Shown here piece by piece: positions 1 through 11,202 of a stretch of DNA of 64,000 nucleotides. Origin of the DNA: Hypomyces perniciosus. Taxonomy: Eukaryota > Ascomycota > Sordariomycetes > Hypocreales > Hypocreaceae. A program made the translations under genes and the position numbers. Location of the stretch: assembly GCA_008477525.1 (NCBI GenBank), contig SPDT01000010.1, positions 2,232,001 to 2,296,000 on the forward strand, given 5' to 3'. The notes under the pieces were generated by a model that saw nothing but the letters and a program-made list of their open reading frames with translations, was not told the origin of the DNA and did no database searches. How positions within the stretch are numbered: position 1 is the stretch's first letter; each line of letters starts with the position of its first letter.

Positions 1-3000
1 GATTTCTATATTATTGATTTTTTACATAATTAATAGTTATTACTTATATATCCCTTTTATAGTTATAAATATAATATTTAATATATTTATTACTTTGGGC
101 CTTTATATTCTTTAAACCTTTATTTATTATAAAAAAGGTAGCCTTTATAAAGGTAATAGATTTATTATAGTTTAATTACTTTATTTTATTAATAATCTTT
201 TAAATTTACTTTAATTAATAATTATAATTTAATAAAAGGTTAATTATAATTAAACTGTATTATAGCTTGAAAAAAATAACTTTTAATTAATTTATTTAAC
301 TTTCTTTACTAGCTGTAAAAAGCTTTAATTTAAATTTTAATAAAAATAAGAAAACCTGCTTGTTTTTTTATTATTATATTTATAGTTTTTTATTAATATA
401 AATTTAAAGACATTAGTTTTTATAGCTTTAATTAAAGTATATGATAAGGTTATAAATATTATACCTACCTCTTTACCTTTTTCGAAAATAATAAATAGTT
501 ATTATTTATTAAAGCTTAACTTTAAAGCAGGTATTAATAAAATATTAAAGATCTTTATTACTTATATAAAGATATATATTAAAAGTTATGTTATTATATA
601 TTTACTAAGCTTTAACAATATATTTACTTTATTTCTTTAAATATTTAAAAAGGTTAAAAAAGGGTTTCTATCTCTTTTAAAATAATAGGCTAGTTTATAA
701 AAAAGGTAGTACTTTTTTTATATTATTCCCTTTAATATAAAGTATATATATAATAGCGTTTATTTATACTATAATTAACTATATAATTTAATTAATTAAA
801 GTAATAATTTATTTTTTATTAAAGGTAAAGTTATTATTATAATTAAGGTTAATTATCTTAGTATATATAAGGAATTAATAAAATGAATAAAAATAGGCTT
901 TGAATATATAATAGGTATAGTTTATTATAATAGTTAATAATAAAGTGCTATAGAATTATTTATTTAAAGTTAAAGAGTAAAAAAGTAAAAGGGTCAGTTA
1001 TTTAGCTATATATATATTTATTTATAAAGTAGAAATATATATATATATATAGGCTTAAGGCTTATATATAGTGCCTGATAAGTGTGAATATATAATGGTA
1101 GGTTTAGGATATATAGGTAATTGTAATATTAGGCTTAATATTACTAAGGTCCTTTGTAAGTAAATTTAATTTATAATATTTATTGATATAAATAGTTTTA
1201 CTTTATAAATATTATATTAAATTAATAATTATTAAAAAAATAAAAATATATAAAAGTCTTTTAACTTTACTAATTTTTATTAATCTTTTATTTAAAAGTA
1301 TTTTAAAATAAAATATATTATTAACTAAAGTTTTAAAGAAATTATAATTATATATTTAAAGAAAATAATAATAAAAAGCTTTTAATATAATTAAATTAAT
1401 TTTAAATTCATTTTAATTTATTTTAATTATAATAAATACTTTCCAAAATTACTATTTTTAAATATTTTATTATTATATTATTATAAAAAGTTTTAAATAG
1501 TTTAATTTCTTTTTATTTTAACTTTTATATTATTTATTAATTAAACTTAAAATTTATAAAATTTAATATATTAAATACATAAATAAATAATAAATTTATA
1601 AAATTAAACCTTTTTAATAGGTAAATTAAAAATAAATATTATATTTTCTTTTTTATAAAACCTTTTTAATTTTTAAATATTTATAATATTTTAAAAAAAG
1701 GTTTTATTAAATATAAAGATATTTATAAAAGATATATTTTATTAAAGGGGAATTAATACTTTAAATATAAATATATATATATACTAATAACCTATATTAA
1801 GTATAAGAACTATGCTTTTAATAGAACTATACAGCAGTAATTAGGTAATATAGCGATTAAAAGATACTGCAAATTATTTAATTATAGTATTAGCAGCTAA
1901 AAGTAACTAACAGTTACCTTTATATACCTTTAGTGGCTATAAAGTTACAGCTAAAGCTATATATTAAAAGAGGAGGAAGGCTATTTTTTATTAAATTAAA
2001 TGTATTATAAATAGTATAATATTTAAAACTATTAATATATTATTATTTTTTGTTAATTATAAATTCTATTTTTATTTAAAAATAAAGCTTTTATAACTTT
2101 ATTTATTAAATTCTTTTATAATAAAAAATAATTAATCGTGATATTCATATTATTATTAATTAATTTAAATATATTATTCTATAACTTTAAGCTTTTATTA
2201 AAGGTTTAAAAATACATATATATATAAACATAAATGTATAAAAAGTATTATTAATTGAAATTTATAAATATAAAGCGTTTATTAATTAATTAATAAAAGA
2301 ATTAAATAATATATAAATAAAACTTTATATAATAATAAAGAAATACTTATAAATTTATATTATTACTTTTTTATAAAATATAAAAATATTTAATTTTATA
2401 TAATTTCTCTTATAATTTAAAATTATTATCTTATTATATATTTAACAAAAAATAATTAATAATATTATATTAAAAAATATTTAAAATAAAATAGTAATAA
2501 AAGGAAATTATATAAATAAAATATAAAAAAAAATAAGAGTTTAAAGTATCTTTAAATTATTATAAAAATAATTTATTATAAAATTATCAATTTAAAAGAA
2601 AGTAATATAAAACTTTTATAAAAGAAATTTATAAAAGTAAAATTTATTATAATAAATATTAAAGGAAACTTATAAAAAAATTAATTAAAAAAACTATTAT
2701 TTATAAAATATTAATTAAAAACTATATTATATTAAAGCTTATACTTAAATTATATATTATTAATATTAAAAACTATATAATTTATTTTATATATTTTTAT
2801 ATTAAATATATTCAAATAAATTATTAAAAACTTTAATTTATATAAATAATATAGGTTTTTATAGTAAATAGTATAATAAAACGGGGGGGTATTCTTTTAG
2901 TATTAACTATAACGCAATATTAATACTTTATTATATAAGCTTTAGTTATATAACTAGGCCTTAATATCTTCCTAGCTATAGCTTTCTATAAAGCCTTAAG

Positions 3001-3180
3001 GCTTTCTTACTCTCTATAGTATAATAATAATATTTGCCTTAACCTGCCTTTCTATACTATACTAACAATTATATAGCAGAAGCTTAATTAATATTATATA
3101 TAGCTTCGCTAGTTACTTTTATTTACTGCAGCAATTATTTTATATCCTAGTCTTAAACCTAAGTGGCTTAATTATTGGAA
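1..3180. repeat. AT-rich, RIP-like gene-less block
   Basis: The sequence is dominated by A and T with very frequent TpA steps. It has no open frame of note and almost no CpG, and it ends abruptly near 3180, where base composition returns to normal. In Pezizomycotina such AT isochores are usually transposons mutated by repeat-induced point mutation (CpA to TpA). I cannot recognise the original element. A short G run stands out at about 2883-2889. Mitochondrial origin is unlikely because no mitochondrial genes are visible. Confidence 0.8.
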
Positions 3181-6100
3181 TAGCTACAAGCAGCTTAGCT
3201 TTGCACAGTCTTGCGGGTTGCAAGCCACGCAAGCCCCAACATAAGAGAAAATCGAGGTGGGTTTAGCCTTTCTTGTGACAACGTCGATGTCCTGGAAGCC
3301 CCGACGCCTGCCTGGCCGCTAGGATACCTCCTGGAGGAGGAAAGTGTGTGTATTCTTACCTCAGGATCATGCCTTTCAACCTTGGACACCTGGACGAACT
3401 AAAAGAACTATTGTTCACCTGATGCTGTGTAGGCTCTCGGTCCAGTGTGCTGGCTCTGTGCTTACTACGGGAGTCCTCCGGCTTCTATTCTGTGACAGTT
3501 ACAGCCAAGCTTAAGCCCATCACCGAGAACCGCATTGAAAGCGACGAAGGTGAGTGATTCATCTGGTGCTTGACATATTCGTATAATTCTTAAGCAAACA
3601 CAGCCGATATGGGCATGACCCACGATGAACTATCTCGCTTTGGAGTAAGTAGAGTGACGCTACGAACGCATAATCACCATTGTCCTTGCAACCATCTGGC
3701 ACAAGAAGACAGTAGGCCACGGATAGCTCACATCAGAGGGTTCGATGACGACTTCGAGTCTATGGTGGGACATCAGCTGATCAGACGAGCGGAAGGAAGT
3801 TTCTGATGGGTCCGCTTTGTAATGAACGAGCTTGCCAAGAAGAGAGCACGACCTCAAGTTGAAGAGACCCTGGCTTGTATTACTCCGGCGCTTTATAAGA
3901 CGTATGTTCAGACGTTGCGTCAGATTGAGCGAGGAGTGGGAGCTGCCCCATCGCCGGTATTGCAATGGCTCAATCGATGAACTGGCGCGTGTTGGTGATG
4001 TGCAGCCTGGTCACACGAAGGGTCGACTTCGGCGCTTGTTGGCGTCAAAAGCTTGTCAATACAAAGGATAAGGAGATGGCAACAGAGACACTATTGACAT
4101 TGGCCAATCGAAGGGACGCGAGGGGATGGTACAGTTTCTCCTCGATTGGGATGCGAATATTTATGCTAAAGGTGGTAACAGGGACACAGCGCTCGTTCAA
4201 GCGGCACGCCAGAGGCACTAAACAATTGTGCGACTACTACTTCAGTAAGGTGCTAAAGTCAACACCCTTAGTTTTCTTCGAGTGTTCGAAGTTAAACCCA
4301 CCTAACCCGACTTTGCCGGATATTACAATCGGCCACCCATGAGATGTGGAGTGACTAAGTTGCGGAAAATAATGACTTGTGAATTGAAGAGCTGTTTGTC
4401 TGTTGATTCTGCATACACAGCAATTTGGGAACACGCCTCGAGCACAACGGACGGCCTGGTACATAGAGGGAAAGCGGATGGCGGCTTCTCCAAATAGGCA
4501 AATATCCCTAATCTAATTTCTAAAATTTCTCGACATAGTTCATGATAAAAATGGAAATGGGTTATTATAGACAATGCCTTTTTGTCTGTAAAAATTTTGA
4601 CGGTTTTGCTGAAGAAGGCCATCACGCACCGACCTGACTTAGGGTTGCTACCATGTCGGCACTGAGCATCGACAAGTTCCGGAACTACTATCCACTTCTC
4701 ACGTGTGATATGGAGCACCTTAAAGTTGTTAAGGGAGATAACGATGTGTCAGTATCGACAATGAACTGGAGACAGCCGCGATCAATATGGAGAACGAAAT
4801 ATGGGAACTCCTATCTCAGACAATGCTCCCTAGGAACTAGGCACAAGAGGGGGGCCGAGAGGTGGCCTCATTCATAACATAGAGAATTGGGCTGTGAATA
4901 CAGCCCTGTAACACGTGACAAAAGAGGTGATAGCCGAATGCGAACAATGCGATATCTGCTTAGACCGACAGAGTAGGATATTGTGTGGCCAGTGATCCCG
5001 CCCTTGCTACGGAGTAGTGCTACCAATATTTTGGGCTCGTCACGTTATTGGAAACCCCTGTTGGGTAAGTGCTGTCATCAATGGCCCTTCGCTAGATTGA
5101 AGTGGGCCGCCTATGGTTGGGTTCGGGTTATCTAGAACATGAAGGAACCCTCAACTCGCCGCGACTGTTCCGCCCCTTGCAATAACGTAAGGATGTTGCC
5201 CTGCAGATATCTAGAGCATGTGTCAAACCGCTGTGCCGGGTTAGCAAAAGTGGAGCGTACGCCTCAGTAATTATAACTGATCGTGTGACTTATATGTAGG
5301 ACTCTGAGAGTGGCCCAGGATGAGAATGACGTCCATTCGTTTACACCCATGAGAAGAAATGAGTGTATGGCACCTTCCCCCGATTTTCCTCTAAGAGAAT
5401 TGTCTGAACAGTCTCCTAGATAATGGGCGGACCCTCGTATCGTGGAAAACCTACGTGGCCGGCCTCCGCTGTAGCAGAATAACCCGATCCTACTTCTACC
5501 TACCCCCACCTACTGCATCGGCCTAATAGATAGTTTATGTTAAGCGTACTAGGAGGGTCTCAAAATGGATCTTTTATCCCCGTGCCCACTTCGCTAGGGT
5601 ACGAGCACGGGGATTGTCAAATTTGAGAAGCCCCTAGTACGGCAACCCACACATGCCGAATTAGAAGCCGCAGTAACACAAACCAGCCATATGTGAAATA
5701 ACTGCAAACCACTTGTTCTGGTCGAGGTAAAAGAGCGGGAGGAGGACGTGGTCGAGGTGGCGGAACGGAATGGGATGCATGAAACCACCTAGAGCAATTA
5801 TCGCTTAGCAAGCAAGACGAGGAGGCGTCTTGTACTAGTAGTGACTGTCCCACACGAGTTCACCCTAAAAGTTTTTTTATCTGATCATCTTATCAATCTC
5901 GTCTAATCAGTCCCCACAGCTCCAAGGGGCTAAACTGTAGCTAAGCTTTTCGGGCCACTTCCGCACGAACAAGCTTTCCGTCAACTTTGATAATCCTAAT
6001 TTCTTACAGAGAGAATGAAACCAATCAAGAGTAACATTTCTAATAATGTGGTTGTATTTGACCTCTGACAAATGGCATCATTCGAGGCATTATATGGAAG

Positions 6101-6616
6101 GTTCTTTTGTGGATATTTTCCAAAGATATGGCGAGACGATCACACCTTGTGCTAGCTCCAAGTCCCCATGGACGACGGGTTGATAGTGGAGCTGGTCACT
6201 GCTCCGTGGATCATCTCTTATTGCTCCGAATTACCGGTTTTTTGCAGTCCGTGTCGTGCTGAACAGGGCAAAAGATCTTTTTCATGCAGAAGAATTTTCC
6301 CATCGCTTCTGATGGTCAATGAGCCATCCAATCGGCCAACTCTACGAGCTAAATGGCGCGTTTGCCGTATGTGAAGCGTTTTAATGTCTGTATATGGGGA
6401 AGGTAATAGCCGAATATCAGAGTATGTTGAGGCATTTGATGGTTTTCCCGGTGGCGTTTAAGTCGACTCTGCGGCCGGTTTCGGCACGAGTGTGTGCCAT
6501 AAGAAGAACAAGTCCCGTCCAATCTTGGCATTTGGCCCCTGGTTTCCCAAAGCCGTATTGTCCTCGGGTTTTCGAACAGCCGATTGCTGTTTCAGCTAGT
6601 CGAGACCTCTTCCAGC
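3181..6616. other. degenerate border region without an intact gene
   Basis: This stretch has normal base composition but only short, interrupted reading frames. It includes a clear fragment of an NAD+ synthetase gene (3492-3644). A second open patch lies at about 3823-3976 on the plus strand, starting with residues like NELAKKRARPQVEE. A Gly/Arg-rich patch broken by stops lies at about 5720-5860. These look like leftovers of genes or mobile elements beside the AT-rich block. I see no intact promoter or gene until the ferric reductase. Confidence 0.5.
3492..3644 (+). pseudogene. NAD+ synthetase fragment (glutamine-dependent, C-terminal part)
   Basis: Read with one intron (exon to 3549, donor GTGAGT; acceptor CAG at 3601-3603), the segment gives TAKLKPITENRIESDE followed by ADMGMTHDELSRFG. 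This matches the conserved C-terminal part of eukaryotic glutamine-dependent NAD+ synthetase, which typically has a stretch like AELEPIT...SDEADMGMTYDEL. The upstream synthetase/ATP-pyrophosphatase domain and the downstream residues are absent, so this is a gene fragment and not a working enzyme. It lies only about 300 bases from the AT-rich block, which suggests capture or breakage by a mobile element. The identification rests on recalled family consensus; a protein search would settle it. Confidence 0.6.
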
Positions 6617-8884
6617 ATGCCGTGTTCAACCCTGGCCTTCAGGCTCCTCTCCATTTCATCACTCTTTTTGAGTGCCTGGGCAGGAGGAGTTACCAGCTAT
6701 GGTGAGGATTTTGGCTTCATTGGCTATGGCATTAAGCTGTACGACCCATTGTGTGCTTGGTCATGTATATTTTGCAATACAGCACCTTTGAACTGCACAA
6801 CCGAAGCCTTGGCGGTCACAGTTCCAGAAAAGAGATCACTTGATACCGACGAGACTCCGCAATACCCATCTGGGCCTGGATGGAACGTGACCCTTTCACC
6901 AACACCGCAGTGCCAGGTGGAAAACGACTTTTTCCTCCAAACTGTTGCTTATTGCATGAAGTCTAGATGCACTGATATCCCACTCATCAAGCTAGAGAAG
7001 GTCTGGGATGCCAGCGTTCCGTGGGCGTGGACAGGGGATAAGGCTTCTTTGCCAATTGGAAGGCAGAGTTATACGCAAGTTCTGGCAGCTATCAAGGAAA
7101 CCCCGACGCAACTTTTGAACAACACCGTTTTTCTGAACTACACAGCCGTCACCCCCGATGAGATATACCTACTGGATTATCAGGCTCGCCTCAACTATGC
7201 AAACAACGAATTACCAAATGAGAAGTACGGCTTTATCATATTAATGTCTGGTGTGGCTATTCCCATTGGGCTCTCATTTCTCCGCTTCTTACCTTGGCCC
7301 TCATCATGGGCCGCCAAGTTCAACGCATATGTTATCGACCCGCCTCTGGTGGGCAGCCAGCACTCAACACCAATTTGGGGCTTGGGTATCATGCCGACTC
7401 GTGGACAAGCCATCTTTATTGCCTATTTTTGGATTATTAACATCATCTTCACGGCATGTGGCTATGAGGTTCTCTCCTCCACCTTTTTCTATCCCACCCA
7501 AGAGGAGGCAGTCGATACCTACGTCGCCAATCGCAATGGTGTCTTGAGTCTTGCCCACCTACCGCTTGTGTTTCTATATGCTGGACGAAATAACCTCTTG
7601 TTGTGGCTGACAAACTGGTCTCAATCGACCTTCTTGCTGCTTCACCGTTGGACGGCGTTCCTTTGCATGCTCCATGCCGTCCTCCACAGCTTGGTCTACC
7701 TCCACATGGCAGTTGCCCAAGTCCGCGGCTACGTTTATTCCGAGGTAGCTGTGGAGCCATATTGGTATTGGGGCATCATTGGCACTCTGTCCATGGTAAT
7801 CCTGGTAGTTGCCTCAGTTCAGCCAATCCGACAAAGGGCTTACGAGCTTTTCCTTGCGATTCATATTGCCATGGCAGTCATGGCGATTGTGGGCTGCTAC
7901 TATCATGTGATAATTTTGTATGGCTTCGACTGGGGACACCAAACTTGGCTGTACATTTCGATCGCCGTATGGGCTTTTGACCGTGCTGTCCGTTGGGCAC
8001 GAAGCTTCCGAGGGGGGATCAAGCGGGCATATCTTACACCCATTGATGACCAATACTATCGTCTAGATATACCGGGAGCAACCGCGTCTGGCCATGTTTA
8101 TCTGCACTTCCCGACCATAAGCCTCTGGCGCATTTGGGAGAATCATCCCTTTTCTGTTGGCGGCGTGACCCGGAGCAGAAGTCCCCCCTTAACTGACTAT
8201 AGTCTTGGGGCAAGCACAGACCACGAACCAAGCAAAGAGGTTCAGGTTGGCATCAACCAGGATAGCGACTCACCCACGGAGTCTGATTCTGTACAACAAT
8301 CTGGTGCATCTGCCGAAGGCGGCATCGTGCTGTTTGTTCGTAAGCACAACGGTATCACGTCAAAGATTCCGAAATACTGCGACAATATTACTGGAGCTCT
8401 AGTCATTGTGGAAGGATCCTACGGTCCTAGCACAACTTTCCTTCAGGGCGGTCACATAACTCCAACTCATGAGTTTCCGAATATTCTGTGCATTGCCGGT
8501 GGTGTGGGCGTCACGGGCGTTATGCCGTCGCTAGACAGTTTCTCTGCCGTCGCAAAACCACTAGGTTCCAAGAAAATCTACTGGGGTGTCCGCTCCATGC
8601 CTCTCGTACATGCTGTCGAGAACATGCTGGGATATGACGGCAAAGATTCGTTGAAGAGGAGATGGGGCGATGTCAACGTAACGCTGTCAGTGGGCGAGAG
8701 ACTAGATCTGAGAACAATATTGGAGACGGAGTTGAGACCACAGAAAGGAGGGACAACAGTTGTTGTCTGTGGACCTACGGGGATGGCTGACGATGTTCGG
8801 TGTATTGTGTCGGGCATTTCGAGACATGATGGAGATGAGGGACCCGTTCTTGTACAGCTTGTAGTAGAAAGCTTCTCGTGGTGA
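6617..8884 (+). CDS. ferric reductase / FRE-family transmembrane NADPH oxidoreductase
   Basis: Single-exon 755-residue protein. I chose the ATG at 6617 over the in-frame ATG at 6584 because it opens directly into a signal peptide (PCSTLAFRLLSISSLFL). A Cys-containing extracellular region follows. The ferric-reductase membrane domain carries paired haem-ligand histidines in HRWTAFLCMLHAVLHSLVY and LAIHIAMAVMAIVGCYYHV. The cytosolic part has the FAD motif HPFSVGG (about residue 510), VEGSYGPS (a GxYG-type nucleotide motif, about 598), GGVGVTG (about 628) and a terminal CGPTGMADD. Such enzymes pass electrons from NADPH through FAD and two haems to extracellular Fe3+ or Cu2+. A low-complexity acidic/serine loop at about residues 530-565 sits between the FAD motif and the NADPH part. 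The gene has no neighbouring ferroxidase or permease. The metal preference is not visible. Confidence 0.93.
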   Translation: MPCSTLAFRLLSISSLFLSAWAGGVTSYGEDFGFIGYGIKLYDPLCAWSCIFCNTAPLNCTTEALAVTVPEKRSLDTDETPQYPSGPGWNVTLSPTPQCQVENDFFLQTVAYCMKSRCTDIPLIKLEKVWDASVPWAWTGDKASLPIGRQSYTQVLAAIKETPTQLLNNTVFLNYTAVTPDEIYLLDYQARLNYANNELPNEKYGFIILMSGVAIPIGLSFLRFLPWPSSWAAKFNAYVIDPPLVGSQHSTPIWGLGIMPTRGQAIFIAYFWIINIIFTACGYEVLSSTFFYPTQEEAVDTYVANRNGVLSLAHLPLVFLYAGRNNLLLWLTNWSQSTFLLLHRWTAFLCMLHAVLHSLVYLHMAVAQVRGYVYSEVAVEPYWYWGIIGTLSMVILVVASVQPIRQRAYELFLAIHIAMAVMAIVGCYYHVIILYGFDWGHQTWLYISIAVWAFDRAVRWARSFRGGIKRAYLTPIDDQYYRLDIPGATASGHVYLHFPTISLWRIWENHPFSVGGVTRSRSPPLTDYSLGASTDHEPSKEVQVGINQDSDSPTESDSVQQSGASAEGGIVLFVRKHNGITSKIPKYCDNITGALVIVEGSYGPSTTFLQGGHITPTHEFPNILCIAGGVGVTGVMPSLDSFSAVAKPLGSKKIYWGVRSMPLVHAVENMLGYDGKDSLKRRWGDVNVTLSVGERLDLRTILETELRPQKGGTTVVVCGPTGMADDVRCIVSGISRHDGDEGPVLVQLVVESFSW

Positions 8885-9515
8885 ATACTAGATGAACAGA
8901 ATAATACGTTTTGTGTACGCTGAAGAATCTATGAGAGAAGACGATAATCTTAGACCGACTATATCCTGAATTTGTGGTGTTGGATAATGGAGTGCCTGCC
9001 TGGCTGATTGGTGATGACCGTGATATCGTCGCACCTGAAATGTTGTAAATTAATGACAGTTCTTAATAAATATTTATGGTTTTAGAGATACTATACGCCT
9101 TTATTTTATGGATGAAATTTTAGAAAATTGAATCACTGTATATGGACCTGCTGTAGGACGCTGATCGGGGTTCAAGAGGGCTGCAATGAAAACATCACGG
9201 ATGCCAGCTCGGACATCGGATTGCGCAGTGCCGGCCTTGCTAGTCCTAGTCTATATGCTGTTTTTTATGTAGAGAGGTCCATCATGTAATTCCTTGAATA
9301 TTCTTTTCTCAAGTCATAAATCGGAATGATCTGTCCTTCATACCTTCATTGATCACCACAGTCATCTTGGTGACCCTACCTTCTATGCTTCCTTCAGGCC
9401 TTTTACACACCAGCCACATGGCTCCAGGTCCTTCACTCTCCTAAATTACAGCAGAGTCCAAGACTCTTCGACACCTTTCATGATCAGCAAAGGGGAGCTT
9501 GTACCCACAAAATAG
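8885..9515. other. intergenic, no gene seen
   Basis: This is the 3' flank of the ferric reductase followed by unassigned sequence. Weak similarity to the introns of the micro-exon gene begins near 9480, just before the first recognisable exon of the broken copy. I see no other feature. Confidence 0.5.
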
Positions 9516-9963
9516 CAGACCAAACCACCAGTACGTGCATTTCTTCCGCCCTAATTTGAGTCCTTTCTTCAACTTTATGACAGACATTTCGACAGAGATG
9601 TTGGGTATGCTATATACATCCAATCTCCTTCTTTGCCCCTGTATTGATTTGCGTCTCAAGCAAGAGGCTAAATGAGTGGGCATTCCTATCTTTCACCAGA
9701 GAGGCCCGTACAACAGTAAGTGTTTTGGTATAACATATTCCGCATATACTGACAGCTTCTAGAGGAATTAAAAGTATATTGGACTTTCTGGCACTCAGCT
9801 GTCGCGTTCTGTACTAACATCTAGTTAGTACTGCGTGGAAGAAGCAGGGCCACTCAGGCCGCCAATGTTGGTTTCACCCCAACGACAAGGTATACATTGC
9901 CTTTGCTTTCTCCAGTTTTCAGTATATAGTGGGTACATACTGCATTTACTTTAGGGCAAGAGT
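9516..9963 (+). pseudogene. broken inverted partial copy of the micro-exon zinc-knuckle gene
   Basis: On the plus strand, exons homologous to the minus-strand gene at 11203-13494 appear in the same order with GT-AG borders: 9516-9530, 9584-9604, 9661-9675, 9700-9715, 9763-9773, a zinc-knuckle exon ending at 9889, and 9955-9963. The peptides align: STEML with STEIL, GPYN...KEL with GPYN...KEL, and GHSGRQCWF with GHTGRQCWF. It is broken in three ways. A TAA stop sits in the exon at 9661-9675. The next exon is 16 nt instead of 18. The first two zinc-ligand cysteines are replaced (Ser and Trp). The 24-nt and 21-nt exons present in the intact gene between 12467 and 12595 are missing. Similarity fades after about 9970. 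Confidence 0.7.
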
Positions 9964-10231
9964 GTGGGTTATTTACGACAATAAGAGCTGTCTATAGCTT
10001 ATGATCATGGTGGAGCCCTGGTGTTAGCCGATCAGCCACTTCTCATATAAGCTCTGATGGACTTGGACGACACAATAGAGTTTGCGGGGGAAATCTCTTC
10101 ATGTCGGAGCCAATACACAAATAAGTCCCATGATTCTCTTCTTTTTCTTTTTGTTCATTCTACATTCTGCCCCTCGTACTATTCATTCTACAGTCCAGTT
10201 CCTTAAGAGCACTCCCGCTAGAACCGTCATC

Positions 10232-10426
10232 ATGTCGACCGGGCCTCTCAGTCTCTCCAACGAGGTGTTGCTCATGATCTTGAAGAGCGCTCCTGACCTG
10301 CCTACTCTTTACTCCTTGATATGCACTCACTCGGTATTTGCGAAAGTATTCGATCTTGACTCTGCCAGGATTGTCCGTAGACAAGAAAGGGCGCCTAGAA
10401 CTAAGTTGGTGCGGCCGGGAATGTGA
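10232..10426 (+). pseudogene. F-box-like protein stub
   Basis: A 64-codon frame starts at the ATG at 10232 (the longer frame from 10082 is unlikely coding). Its start, GPLSLSNEVLLMILKSAP, followed by LPTLYSLICTHSVFAKVFD, resembles the N-terminal F-box-like helix pair of the large fungal F-box family (L..LP.E.L..I....P.L..L..L......F). The stop comes only about 60 residues in, where family members continue for several hundred residues, and I find no convincing continuation. It is therefore probably a truncated gene, or less likely a first exon with an intron I cannot place. It sits between the micro-exon gene and its inverted copy. Confidence 0.45.
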
Positions 10427-11202
10427 CGAACATCTAATCAAAACTGATTGAGATTAATCGATGCGCTTATCGGTCGGTGATTTGCCTTAACCAGATCCGA
10501 TGTAGGTATGGTTGTCCACACTTGAAGATGGGAGTAATTACTTTCCTACCTTTATCGCACAATTTTCTCAACTACTACAATCATCTAATCTCTTGTAGCC
10601 ACAACACTCAAAACATCGTTTGAAGCAACCTTGCCGGTGAAGGCAAAGCATCCCTGAACAACTTAGTCAAGCCTAAATGCTGACCACTCAGTACCGTACA
10701 CAGCAGCCTCTATGCGCCTCACAATATTAAACTTTTATCTCGTCTTTCGAATCTTCTTCCCTCAACATCCACTCTAAGTCTTCAACCACCGCGACCAACC
10801 ATATCCTGCTAGCACCCACATATCCCGTCGATAACAGGATCCTTAATCTCTCCAATATCTCTGGTTCAGTTTTTTTCCCCTGCTCATTGTGGGCTCAGCA
10901 GGACCGTATAATGATGAGCTAATTCATTGAGGGCTTCGAGACGACGGGCGGAGGCTCATTGGCGCTCTATTGCAGGAGAATTGATCCTGATGAATGGCAT
11001 GTTCTTATGAATACAGCTGAAGATTATATATGTATATGGAGTGTTCATTGTATGCATTCAGCTGAGGACCTTGGAGAAGCTTTTTAACTCTATATCTTAC
11101 TCTCATTATTACAAATTACTCTGAATATATCTCACAACGACGTCATTAGCTCAGCAACGCATACTTTCATTTTATTTAATCTGCTTTTCAAAACATCAGT
11201 AT
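10427..11202. other. intergenic, no gene seen
   Basis: Unassigned sequence between the F-box stub and the 3' end of the minus-strand micro-exon gene. It probably contains that gene's 3' untranslated region. No reading frame of note. Confidence 0.4.

Noticed and set aside
1..3180. mitochondrial DNA insert
   Set aside because: No mitochondrial gene, tRNA or intron ORF is visible. The TpA excess and fully degraded frames fit RIP better.
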